Shown here: in pieces, positions 7,432 through 15,746 of the stretch
Layout of the letters: each line of letters opens with the position of its first letter
Numbering within the stretch: the first letter of the stretch is position 1
Source of the DNA: Halotalea alkalilenta
GTDB taxonomy: Bacteria; Pseudomonadota; Gammaproteobacteria; Pseudomonadales; Halomonadaceae
DNA: 64,000 nt
Direction of reading: 5' to 3'
Assembly: GCF_001648175.1 (NCBI RefSeq)
Contig: NZ_CP015243.1
Location: forward strand, 3,410,001-3,474,000
The notes under the pieces: model-generated
Database searches by the model: none
Seen by the model: only the letters and a program-made list of their open reading frames with translations
What the model was told of the DNA's origin: nothing
Program-made: the position numbers and the translations under genes

Positions 7432-8604
7432 TCAGCCGACGATCTCGAGGCTCAGCGGCCGGCTCGGGCACGCCGGCGCAGGCAGTGTCAGCGCCTGCGC
7501 GCCCGGGGTGATCGCGCCGAGCACTCGTGGCCCGCGGGCGCCTGTGCAGCTCGCCACCGTACCGGGCAGCCCATGCCAGGTGAGGAAGCCGAGCAGCGCG
7601 AAGGCGTAAGCTTCCTTGGCCGCCGAAGGCAGCCCCAGCGCATCGGCACTGGTCACCCGGACGCCGCCGAGCGCGCGCTCGAGCATCGTCATCAGCAGCG
7701 GATTGCGCGTCCCGCCGCCGGACACCACCAGTTCGGTGACGCCCAGCCCACGCGCCGCGCTGGCGACGCTCTCGGCACTCAGCGCGGTAAGCGTCGCCAG
7801 CGCGTCCCCCGGGGCGATTCCCGGTCGTCGCGCCAGCGCTCGCTGCAGATAGGCGAGGTTGAAAAGCTCCTTGCCGGTGGTCTTCGGTGCCGGTCGGAGA
7901 TAGTAGGGCTCGGCCAGCAGCTCACTGAGCCACGTCTCATCGACCCGGCCCCGGGCCGCCCAGTCACCGTTACGGTCGAAGTGCTCGCGGTCCGCGCTGA
8001 ACAGGCGTACCGCGGCGTCGATCAGCGCATTGGCCGGGCCGCTGTCGAAGGCCAGCGGCTCACCGCTCTCCGGTACCAGGGTCAGATTGGCGATCCCGCC
8101 CAGGTTGAGCGCCGCGGGCCGCCCCGGCCGGCCGCGCAGCCACATCGCATCGATCGCGCTGACCAGCGGCGCGCCCTGGCCGCCAGCGGCGACGTCGCGC
8201 GGGCGAAAGTCGGCGACCACCGGCTTGCCGGTGCGCTCGGCTATCCAGGCCGGCTGGCCGATTTGCAGCGTGCCCTCGACCTGCCCCGCCTCGACCCAGT
8301 GATAGACCGTCTGGCCGTGGGAGGCGATCAGCGCCGCGCACCCACCGCAGAGGCCGCGGTCGGCCTCGAGGGCGAGCTCGGCGAACGCCTGGCCGATCTC
8401 GGTATCGAGCCGGCACAGCGTGGCAAGGTCGGTAGCCGCCGGTGGCAGCGCCCGCGCAAGCCTGGTGGCCACGGCCTGGGAATAAGGACGGCTGAGCATG
8501 CCCAGCGGGCGCAGGCGCAGGCGGTGGTCGATCAGGGTGATCTCGGCGCAAGCCGCGTCGATGGCATCGAAGGAAGTGCCGGACATCATGCCGATGACGT
8601 TCAT
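7432..8604 (-). CDS. anmK: Anhydro-N-acetylmuramic acid kinase
   Basis: AnmK hydrolyses the 1,6-anhydro ring of anhMurNAc and phosphorylates the sugar to MurNAc-6-phosphate during cytoplasmic cell-wall recycling. The 390-residue protein starts with the nucleotide-binding motif MMSGTSFDAIDAA and has LNLGGIANLT, FDSGPANALID and VVSGGGTRNP, all characteristic of the family. The usual G-T-S-L-D-G is G-T-S-F-D-A here, a mild variation. It is convergent with ylqF and divergent from the aminotransferase, so it appears monocistronic. Confidence 0.93.
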   Translation of the reverse strand: MNVIGMMSGTSFDAIDAACAEITLIDHRLRLRPLGMLSRPYSQAVATRLARALPPAATDLATLCRLDTEIGQAFAELALEADRGLCGGCAALIASHGQTVYHWVEAGQVEGTLQIGQPAWIAERTGKPVVADFRPRDVAAGGQGAPLVSAIDAMWLRGRPGRPAALNLGGIANLTLVPESGEPLAFDSGPANALIDAAVRLFSADREHFDRNGDWAARGRVDETWLSELLAEPYYLRPAPKTTGKELFNLAYLQRALARRPGIAPGDALATLTALSAESVASAARGLGVTELVVSGGGTRNPLLMTMLERALGGVRVTSADALGLPSAAKEAYAFALLGFLTWHGLPGTVASCTGARGPRVLGAITPGAQALTLPAPACPSRPLSLEIVG

Positions 8605-8783
8605 CGCGACTCCAAGGTGTCAGTGGGCGCCCGCGGGAGCAGGCCCTGCCATGATGCCAGCTCGATCCACCACCGCAAGGCGTGGCGCGCCCGGCCAGCG
8701 AAGGAGTATGCTGGTGCGCTGTTGCGCCCGCCGCCGTCCCCAACCTCACCATTGCCGTCAGCAGGGTTTCCGATTTCCAAGCC

Positions 8784-9998
8784 ATGAACGCCCCGATCCG
8801 CAAGTCCCACAAGCTCGACCACGTCTGTTACGACATCCGCGGTCCCGTGCTGGAACACGCCAAGCGACTGGAAGACGAAGGCCAGCGCATCCTCAAGCTC
8901 AACATCGGCAACCCTGCCCCGTTCGGTTTCGAAGCGCCGGAGGAGATCCTCCAGGACGTGATGCGCAACCTGCCCACCGCGCAAGGCTACTGCGACTCGA
9001 AGGGGCTCTACTCGGCGCGCAAGGCGATCATGCAGGAGAGCCAGCGCAAGGGCATCAAGGGCGTCGGCATCGAGGATGTCTACATCGGCAACGGCGTCTC
9101 CGAGCTGATCATGATGGTGATGCAGGCGCTGCTCGACGATGGCGACGAAGTGCTGCTGCCGGCCCCGGACTACCCGCTGTGGACCGCCGCCACCCACCTC
9201 GCCGGCGGGCGCGCGGTGCACTACCTGTGCGACGAGCAGCGGGACTGGCAGCCGGACCTCGAAGACATCCGCGCCAAGATCAGCTCCCGGACCAAGGCGC
9301 TGGTTATCATCAACCCGAACAACCCGACCGGCGCGCTTTATTCGGCCGAGACTCTGCGCGGGATCATCGCCATCGCCCGCGAGCATGGGCTGATCGTGTT
9401 CTCCGATGAGATCTACGACAAGATCCTCTACGACGACGCGGAGCACGTTTCCACCGCCTCGCTCGCCGACGACGTGCTGATCCTGACCATGAACGGGCTG
9501 TCGAAGAACTATCGCTGCGCGGGCTTTCGCGCCGGCTGGATGGTGATCTCGGGCGAGCGCCGCCACGCCGAGGACTTCCTCCAGGGCATCAACATGCTCG
9601 CCTCGATGCGACTGTGCGCCAACGTCCCCTCCCAGCATGCGATCCAGACCGCGCTCGGCGGCTATCAGTCGATCAACGACCTGGTGCTGCCCGGCGGGCG
9701 GCTGCGCGCCCAGCGCGATGTCGCCTGGGAGAAGCTCAACGCGATTCCCGGCGTCAGCTGCGTCAAGCCGAAGGGAGCGCTGTACATGTTCCCGCGCCTG
9801 GACCCGGAGATCTACGCGATCGAAGACGACCAGAAGCTGGTGCTCGAACTGCTGCTGGAGGAGAAGATCCTGCTGGTCCAGGGCACCGCCTTCAACTGGC
9901 CGACCCCAGACCACTTGCGTATCGTCACCCTGCCCCATTGTGAACAGCTGGTTGAGGCGATCGATCGACTCGCCCGCTTTCTCGCCCGCAGGCGCTGA
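8784..9998 (+). CDS. alaA: AlaA-type pyridoxal-phosphate aminotransferase (glutamate-pyruvate)
   Basis: A 404-residue class I/II aminotransferase. The PLP lysine is Lys241 in NGLSKNYRCAGFRAGW; NPNNPTG (177-183) and the cofactor-binding SDEIYDK (207-213) are intact. The sequence follows E. coli AlaA (YfbQ) closely, including KSHKLDHVCYDIRGPVLEHA at the N-terminus, so alanine synthesis from pyruvate and glutamate is the probable role. I place the start at the ATG at 8784, where family similarity begins, and not at earlier in-frame codons. Monocistronic by context. Confidence 0.92.
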   Translation: MNAPIRKSHKLDHVCYDIRGPVLEHAKRLEDEGQRILKLNIGNPAPFGFEAPEEILQDVMRNLPTAQGYCDSKGLYSARKAIMQESQRKGIKGVGIEDVYIGNGVSELIMMVMQALLDDGDEVLLPAPDYPLWTAATHLAGGRAVHYLCDEQRDWQPDLEDIRAKISSRTKALVIINPNNPTGALYSAETLRGIIAIAREHGLIVFSDEIYDKILYDDAEHVSTASLADDVLILTMNGLSKNYRCAGFRAGWMVISGERRHAEDFLQGINMLASMRLCANVPSQHAIQTALGGYQSINDLVLPGGRLRAQRDVAWEKLNAIPGVSCVKPKGALYMFPRLDPEIYAIEDDQKLVLELLLEEKILLVQGTAFNWPTPDHLRIVTLPHCEQLVEAIDRLARFLARRR

Positions 9999-10036
9999 CG
10001 TCCGGGGGCCGGGCATGAACCAGCGCTTAAGGGCAT

Positions 10037-10065
10037 CTTGAATATTCCCCTCGGCCCCCTTATCT
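10037..10065 (+). promoter_or_regulatory. Sigma32-like heat-shock promoter upstream of htpX
   Basis: CTTGAA (10037-10042), a 13-base spacer, then CCCCTTATCT (from 10056) resembles the RpoH consensus CTTGAAA-N(11-16)-CCCCATNT. It lies about 110 bases upstream of htpX, whose E. coli homologue is heat-inducible, so the match is plausible in context. Confidence 0.55.
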
Positions 10066-10174
10066 AGGGCTCAGGTCCGCGCCGTTTCGACCTTGGTCGA
10101 ACGGTTTCCCCATCCGCGACGAGCCCCATCCGCTCGGACGGCGCAGTGAAAACAACCTTGGAGACAGCCTCGCC

Positions 10175-11083
10175 ATGATGAGGATCGCCCTCTTTCTCGC
10201 TACCAACCTGGCGGTCGTACTGGTCGCGAGCATCACCCTGAGACTGCTTGGCGTCGACGCCTATCTCTACCAGGCAACCGGCGCCGATCCGATGAGCCTG
10301 CTGATCGTCTGCTTCGTGTTCGGCATGGTCGGCTCGATCATCTCGCTGTTCATGTCGAAGACCATGGCCAAGATGAGCACCGGCACCCAGATCATCGAGC
10401 AGCCGCGCAATTCGCAGGAGCAGTGGCTGCTCGACACCGTCGCCGAGCTCGCCCGCGACGCGGGGATCAAGATGCCCGATGTCGGGATCTTCCCCGCCCA
10501 GCAGTCCAACGCCTTCGCCACCGGCTGGAACCGCAACGACGCACTGGTCGCGGTATCCGCCGGGCTGATGCAGCAGATGCGCCCGGAGGAAGTCCGCGCG
10601 GTACTGGCCCACGAGATCGGCCACGTCGCCAACGGCGACATGGTCACCCTGACCCTGATCCAGGGCGTGGTGAACACCTTCGTGATGTTCTTCGCCCGTA
10701 TCGTCGCCCAAGCGATCAACGCCTTCCTGAGCCGCGGCAGCGATAACGGCAACGCACTCGGTTTCATGGGCTACTTCGTCGTCGTCACCGTGCTCGAGAT
10801 CGTCTTCGGCATCCTCGCCAGCATGATCGTCGCCTGGTTCTCGCGCTGGCGCGAATACCGCGCCGACGCCGCCGGTGCACGGCTCGCCGGCAGCGGTGCG
10901 ATGATCAATGCGCTCTCCCGGCTCAAGGCGGAAACCCAGCTTCCCGACCAGATGCCGGCATCGATGACCGCGATGGCGATCACCCAGGGCCGGACCCGCC
11001 AGCTGCTGCAGAAGCTGTTCGCCAGCCACCCGCCGCTGGACGACCGCATTCGCGCGCTGAAGGAAGCCGCCTATCGTGAGTGA
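10175..11083 (+). CDS. htpX: Membrane zinc protease HtpX
   Basis: HtpX is an M48 metalloprotease of the inner membrane that degrades misfolded membrane proteins together with FtsH. The 302-residue protein has two N-terminal membrane helices (about 4-24 and 40-60), the zinc motif HEIGH (146-150) followed by VANGDM, two further helices (about 155-175 and 190-215), and the third zinc ligand region in [10 protein letters not shown]. Length is as in E. coli. An ATG-ATG start gives a one-codon ambiguity. A heat-shock-like promoter lies upstream. Confidence 0.95.
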   Translation: MMRIALFLATNLAVVLVASITLRLLGVDAYLYQATGADPMSLLIVCFVFGMVGSIISLFMSKTMAKMSTGTQIIEQPRNSQEQWLLDTVAELARDAGIKMPDVGIFPAQQSNAFATGWNRNDALVAVSAGLMQQMRPEEVRAVLAHEIGHVANGDMVTLTLIQGVVNTFVMFFARIVAQAINAFLSRGSDNGNALGFMGYFVVVTVLEIVFGILASMIVAWFSRWREYRADAAGARLAGSGAMINALSRLKAETQLPDQMPASMTAMAITQGRTRQLLQKLFASHPPLDDRIRALKEAAYRE

Positions 11084-11131
11084 ACCTCGCATCATCACTT
11101 TCGACGTGATGCAGTCCACTCGCCAAAGAAA

Positions 11132-11152
11132 GCGCGGCCCTCAGGGCCGCGC
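11132..11152 (+). terminator. htpX terminator palindrome, left copy at the IS1182-type element
   Basis: The 21-base GC palindrome GCGCGGCCCT-C-AGGGCCGCGC follows htpX by about 50 bases. A T run, TTTCC, is present only after the second copy (12750-12770) on the far side of the insertion. The original terminator was evidently one hairpin with a T tail, and the insertion left one copy of the stem on each side. Confidence 0.65.
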
Positions 11153-11229
11153 CAGACTGCTGACAAAGTCCTGGCCTCACCGCCAGGGCTTTGTTTTGAT
11201 GAAGGCATACCCTTTGCGAGTATGCCGCC

Positions 11230-12695
11230 GTGCTGCGAGAGCCCTCTCCTCATCAACATCAGCTCGAAATGGTCACGCTTGAAGAGCTGGTGCCGTCTGA
11301 TCACCTGCTGCGTCACATCGACGCCACCCTCGATTTCTCCTTCATCCGCGACAAGGTCCGCCATCTCTACTGCGCCGATAATGGCCGCCCCGCGCTCGAT
11401 CCCGTCATGCTGTTCAAGGCCTTGTTCATCGGCTACTTGTTCGGGGTGCGCAGCGAACGCCAATTGATGCGTGAGATCCAGGTCAACGTCGCCTATCGCT
11501 GGTTTCTCGGTCTCAGCCTGACCGACAAGGTGCCGGATGCCTCGACGATCAGCCAGAACCGACGACGACGCTTCAGCGATAACACCATCCATCAGGAGAT
11601 TTTCGACACCGTGGTCGAACAGGCCATCGTGCAAGGACTGGTGGGCGGTGAAGTGCTTTATACCGACAGCACGCACCTCAAGGCGAACGCCAACAAGACG
11701 CGCTTCGTACGCGAGCAGGTTCAGCGGAGCACCGCCGGCTATCTCGATGCCCTGGATGACGCCGTCGAGGAGGATCGTGCCAAGCACGGAAAAAAGCACT
11801 GACGCCACGTGCCGCAGTCACCGAGACGGTCGAGAAGAAGATCAGCACTACCGACCCCGACAGTGGCTACATGGTGCGAGATGGCAAACCCACCGGCTTT
11901 TTCTACCTCGATCACCGTACCGTCGATGGCCGATGCGCGATCATCACCGATACCTACGTGACTCCTGCCAACGTGGCGGATAGCACGCCTTATCTCGCGC
12001 GGCTCGACCACCAATGCCAACGTTTCGATCTAGCGCCGCTCGCGGTGGGATTAGACGCTGGGTATTTCACCGCCGCCCTTTGCCAAGGCATCGAAGAACG
12101 CGATCTCTATGGCGTCATCGGTTACCGCCGTCCTAATAAACGTGAGGGCTATCTGCCCAAGCGGGCCTTCGTTTACGAGGCCGAGCAGGATGCCTATCTC
12201 TGTCCAGAGCGACACGGGCTGATCTACGCCACCACCGACCGCCATGGTTATCGGCACTACCGCAGTGACCCTGCCATTTGTCGGCACTGCCCACGACTGA
12301 CTTCCTGCACGAGAAGCGCCAATCACACCAAGCTGGTGACCCGGCACGTCTGGGAGGACGCCAAGGAGCGTATCGAGAGCCACCGGTTGAGCGACTATGG
12401 GCGAGGGCTCTACAAGCGACGAAAGGAGACGGTGGAGCGAAGCTTCGCCGATGCCAAACAGCTACACGGCCATCGCTACGCTCGGATGCGGGGGCTGGCT
12501 CGGGTGAGAGAGCAGTGTCTGCTCGCCGCAGCCTGCCAAAACCTGAAGAAGATGGCCTTGGCGCGGATGCGCCGGCTATTTTCATCCATTTTTGGGGCCT
12601 GGAGCGTTGTTCAACGGCGCTGTGAGGCGTTGATGAGCGCCATGACCGTCATCTACCGATTCCCTGGGTATCTGCACGCAAAGTGGGTGGTTTGA
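11230..12695 (+). CDS. IS1182-type DDE transposase, in two frames joined at A_AAA_AAG
   Basis: The first frame (11230-11802, 190 residues) has the DUF772 N-terminal domain (VRHLYCADNGRPALDPVMLFKALF) and the first catalytic Asp in LYTDSTHLKANANK. The second frame (through 12695) continues with TTDPDSGYMVRDGKP, the second Asp in AVGLDAGYF, a zinc-ribbon-like Cys cluster (ICRHCPRLTSC) and the Glu in ETVERSFADAKQLHGHRYAR. The frames meet at 11790-11796, AAAAAAG, read in zero frame as AAA AAG; a -1 slip there gives a continuous family-like sequence. Either one A has been lost (a mutant) or full-length protein is made by frameshifting. The GTG start at 11230 fits family N-termini. Confidence 0.85.
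11790..11796 (+). other. A_AAA_AAG heptamer, candidate -1 frameshift site in the IS1182-type transposase
   Basis: The heptamer is in the phase required for tandem slippage (zero-frame codons AAA AAG). GAGGAGG, a Shine-Dalgarno-like stimulator, lies 16 bases upstream (11767-11773), and the zero-frame stop TGA follows one codon after the heptamer. These are the parts of a dnaX-type frameshift signal, although the spacer is longer than in dnaX. Confidence 0.5.
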
Positions 12696-12749
12696 ACTGA
12701 AATGACGAACCCTGCCTGTAAAGGCAGGGTTCGTCAGCAGTCTGGCGCG

Positions 12750-12770
12750 GCGCGGCCCTCAGGGCCGCGC
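12750..12770 (+). terminator. Second copy of the htpX terminator palindrome, with T tail
   Basis: Identical 21-base palindrome to 11132-11152, here followed by TTTCC. See the copy at 11132 for interpretation. About 120 bases of featureless DNA separate it from the next gene stop at 12893. Confidence 0.6.
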
Positions 12771-12892
12771 TTTCCTTGTTAGGCAATGAGGTGAGCATCC
12801 ATCCACCTGGTCATGGCTGTTTCGCTGGCCCGCGCTAAATCGACACCCCTTGCGCGAGCCCCGAACTCACACCACGAAAGTCTCCAGCACCA

Positions 12893-14266
12893 TTAGCGAG
12901 CACTTGGTTCCAGCTTGGGCAGTGGCGGCAGCGAGGCTTGGTACGCCTCGATATCGCTGAGCAGCAGCCTGGCCTGGGTGCCCCAACCGCCGATCAAGAC
13001 ATCGTCCTTGCCGTCGCCGTCGAGATCGCCTTTGCCCATGCTCCAGCTGCGGCCGACCGTCACGCCGGGCACCACGGATGAAGTCACATCGGTGAAATTC
13101 CCCTCGCCGTCGTTCTGCCACGCCCGAAGCTGCTGCGGTACGAAGCCAGGCACCTGTATCGCCCCGACCAGCAGGTCCGGCGCTCCATCGCCATTGAAGT
13201 CGACCACGGTGCCCGCCCAGCTGGAGAAGGTGTGGGAAGGAAGGCGGCTCTCGGTCTCGTCGCGGAAGTGGCCGCTGCCGTCGTTGATCAAAAGCCGAGT
13301 CTGCGGATCCTTGTCCCAACCGAAGTTGTTGCTGGTGATGCTAAAGAAAACGATGTCCTGATGGCCATCGCCATTCGCATCGAAGACGTGCACCTCCCGG
13401 CTCTCCATCGGCACGCGTAGATCGAGCCTGTCGGACTCATCGGTGAAACGACCGGTTCCGTCGTTGATCAATAGCCGGTTCGGAAATGCCGGGCTGGCGA
13501 GAACGATGTCGAGATGGCCGTCGCCATTCACATCCGCGAGTGCGACACCCTCCGTCTGGTCGTTGGAATCCGGCAGATTCGTCTGCGTGGCATCGATGAA
13601 ATGCCCGGGCCGCTCGGGGTCATTGAGGAACAGCAGGTTCCTGGCGGGAAGGATCGGCGCATCCGGTGCATGGCCGGTCTCCCCGGTGCTGCCGATGAAG
13701 ATGTCCGGAAGACCATCGCCGTTCAGGTCGCCGGTCGCCAGCGCATTGCCCTGACTGGTGGCCGGCAGGCGGTCGCTTGCGTCGATGAAGCCGCCTTTGC
13801 CATCGCCCAGGAACAGCTGGTGAACCTCATCGGATTCGGCCACGAAGACCACATCCATGTTGCCGTCGCCATCGAAATCCGCAGCGCGGACATGTTCGCT
13901 GTCGTGAATCTCCTTGCCGAACGCATCCGGCACATAGGTAAGCTTGCCGGTGCCGTCGTTGAGATACAGGCGATTGACGCCGTACTCGACGGAGATCACC
14001 ACATCCAGGTCGCCATCGTGATCGACATCCAGGAAGACCGAATCGGTGGCATGCAGGCTCGGGGCGATCGGTACGTTGGGAGCGGTCGCGTCGACGAAAG
14101 CAGAAGAAGGCGCCTCAGGAATCAGCACGAATGCGTCGGTCGCAGGGTCTCGAACCGAGCTGTCGGCGCTGGTGGTGGCATTGGTGGCGGCGCAACCCGT
14201 GATTGTGGTCGCCAGCATCATGACGAATGATGACGTCGCAACGCGGTACTTCGCTGGTTTTTCCAT
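12893..14266 (-). CDS. FG-GAP/VCBS-repeat lipoprotein
   Basis: A 457-residue secreted protein. The N-terminus (basic, then VMMLATTITGC) is a lipoprotein signal with the lipidated Cys near residue 25. The rest is a series of about seven FG-GAP/VCBS blades, each with an aspartate-rich calcium loop: DVDHDGDLDVV, DFDGDGNMDVV, DLNGDGLPDIF, DVNGDGHLDIV, DANGDGHQDIV, DFNGDGAPDLL and DLDGDGKDDVL. Such repeats form integrin-like beta-propellers that bind ligands or partners at the cell surface. No catalytic domain is visible, and the function is unknown. It is divergent from a LysR regulator that may control it. Confidence 0.8.
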   Translation of the reverse strand: MEKPAKYRVATSSFVMMLATTITGCAATNATTSADSSVRDPATDAFVLIPEAPSSAFVDATAPNVPIAPSLHATDSVFLDVDHDGDLDVVISVEYGVNRLYLNDGTGKLTYVPDAFGKEIHDSEHVRAADFDGDGNMDVVFVAESDEVHQLFLGDGKGGFIDASDRLPATSQGNALATGDLNGDGLPDIFIGSTGETGHAPDAPILPARNLLFLNDPERPGHFIDATQTNLPDSNDQTEGVALADVNGDGHLDIVLASPAFPNRLLINDGTGRFTDESDRLDLRVPMESREVHVFDANGDGHQDIVFFSITSNNFGWDKDPQTRLLINDGSGHFRDETESRLPSHTFSSWAGTVVDFNGDGAPDLLVGAIQVPGFVPQQLRAWQNDGEGNFTDVTSSVVPGVTVGRSWSMGKGDLDGDGKDDVLIGGWGTQARLLLSDIEAYQASLPPLPKLEPSAR

Positions 14267-14422
14267 ATCCAGGCCCTATGAAACTTGTGTGTGACCTTGA
14301 ACCTTAGCGGAGGAACGGTCACGCACATAGAGTCGTGGCGCACTTGAACCCATGACGATACGTCATCAATAATCGAGCGAGAGTTCCACGCGGACGCAAC
14401 GGGCAGCCAAGGAATCACGGTG

Positions 14423-15346
14423 ATGCAAGATGAGTTGGGCGCGCTCGCCGCCTTCGTGGCGGTGGCTGACGCGAAGAGCTTCACGCGCGCGGCCGGCAAG
14501 CTGGGCACCTCCCAGTCAGCGCTGAGCCACAAGATCAGACGGCTGGAGGGGCGCCTCGGCGTTAAGCTTCTGACCAGGACCACGCGCAGTGTGGCGCCCA
14601 CCGAGGCCGGGTACAAGCTGCTCAAGACGCTGGTGCCGGCCCTCGAGGGCATCAGAGAGGAACTGGCATCGCTCACCGACGATGTCGATGCACCGTCCGG
14701 GACCATTCGCATCACCACAGCGGATCACGCGGCGGAAACCCTGGTCTGGCCGGTGCTCAAGCGCGTGCTGCGAAACCATCCGAATATCGCCGTCGAACTC
14801 GATGTCGAGAATGGATTGGTGGATATCGTGACCGAAGGCTACAACGCTGGCATAAGGCTCGGCGCGAACGTGGCGAAGGACATGATCGCCGTGCCGATAG
14901 GCCCACCGCAGAGGGTGGTGGTGGTCGGCTCTCCGGCATACCTGGCCGAGCGATCGGAACCCGTGGTTCCCACGGATCTCGCAGCGCATCGCTGCATCAA
15001 TCGCAGGCTGCCGACATTGGGCGGCTCTCCAGCCTGGGAATTCGCGAAGGACGGGCGCCAGGTCAAGGTCCGAACATCGGGCCAACTCTCGACCAACCGC
15101 CCCGAATTGATCGTGGATGCCGCCGTCGATGGATTCGGCCTGGCCCTGCTGCTCGAATCGCAGGCTTTGTCACTGGTCAAGACCGGCGTACTGGTCCGCG
15201 TGCTGGAAGACTGGTGTCCCTCGCTGCCTGGCTACCACCTCTACTACCCTGTGAGCCGCCAAGTCACACCCGCCTTTCGAATCGTGATCGATGCGTTGAG
15301 ATACGAGCCATCGCGCATGCAGCCTCCCGGCAGCTCGAGCGGATGA
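14423..15346 (+). CDS. LysR-family transcriptional regulator
   Basis: A 307-residue LysR protein: winged HTH at about residues 5-62 (FTRAAGKLGTSQSALSHKIRRLEGRLGVKLL) and a LysR substrate-binding domain from about 90 (GTIRITTADHAAETLVWPVL). The inducer-domain sequence (GYNAGIRLGANVAKDMIAVPIG) is of the type found in the CrgA/AaeR-like group. The ATG at 14423 is preferred over the GTG one codon earlier. It is divergent from the FG-GAP lipoprotein gene across about 155 bp, the common arrangement for LysR targets, but the inducer is unknown. Confidence 0.9.
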   Translation: MQDELGALAAFVAVADAKSFTRAAGKLGTSQSALSHKIRRLEGRLGVKLLTRTTRSVAPTEAGYKLLKTLVPALEGIREELASLTDDVDAPSGTIRITTADHAAETLVWPVLKRVLRNHPNIAVELDVENGLVDIVTEGYNAGIRLGANVAKDMIAVPIGPPQRVVVVGSPAYLAERSEPVVPTDLAAHRCINRRLPTLGGSPAWEFAKDGRQVKVRTSGQLSTNRPELIVDAAVDGFGLALLLESQALSLVKTGVLVRVLEDWCPSLPGYHLYYPVSRQVTPAFRIVIDALRYEPSRMQPPGSSSG

Positions 15347-15401
15347 AAGAGATCCGCCGCCTCTTTCTCGACGGGCCGGTTTGGTTTGTAATGCCCCGTC
15401 G

Positions 15402-15710
15402 ATGAGCCACACGGGCAGGAGAAATACATTGATCATTCGCTGGGAAAGCGAACATGACTATGTCCTGGTGCATCTGCACCAGGACATGTTCGGCGATTGG
15501 ATCGTCAGCCGCGCCTGGGGCCAGATCGGTACCCAGTTCGGCGGGCTCAAGCACATGCTCGCCGAGAACCGCGCCCAGGCCCAGACCTGGATCGATGACA
15601 TCGCCCACATCCAGGCGTCGCGCGGGCTGCGCAAAGTGCTCGAAGCGAGCGACGACAGCCAGGAGGGCCGTGAGGAGATCCGCCAGCTGTCGCTGCTCGA
15701 CGGCTGCTGA
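15402..15710 (+). CDS. WGR-domain protein
   Basis: A small protein of about 102 residues built around a WGR domain (LIIRWESEHDYVLVHLHQD, then the core SRAWGQIGTQFGG). WGR domains occur in bacterial MolR-like proteins and in PARPs, where they bind nucleic acid ends; no partner domain is present here. The ATG at 15402 precedes the domain by about 12 residues; an upstream TTG is possible and no ribosome binding site is convincing. It is convergent with rlmKL, with stops about 35 bases apart. Confidence 0.7.
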   Translation: MSHTGRRNTLIIRWESEHDYVLVHLHQDMFGDWIVSRAWGQIGTQFGGLKHMLAENRAQAQTWIDDIAHIQASRGLRKVLEASDDSQEGREEIRQLSLLDGC

Positions 15711-15746
15711 ACCGGCCGCTCGACCGACGCCATCGGCACCGCGCGT

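Larger units (their letters stand above)
11153..12744 (+). mobile_element. IS1182-type insertion sequence, about 1.59 kb
   Basis: The ends share CAGACTGCTGAC as a perfect terminal inverted repeat (11153-11164 and the complement at 12733-12744), possibly extending outward into CCGCGC. Just inside each end is a strong hairpin (around 11163-11195 and 12710-12736), as often found in IS ends that block outside transcription. A single transposase gene split between two frames fills the interior. The four bases GCGC abut both ends and the same 21-base palindrome lies on both sides. Confidence 0.85.
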
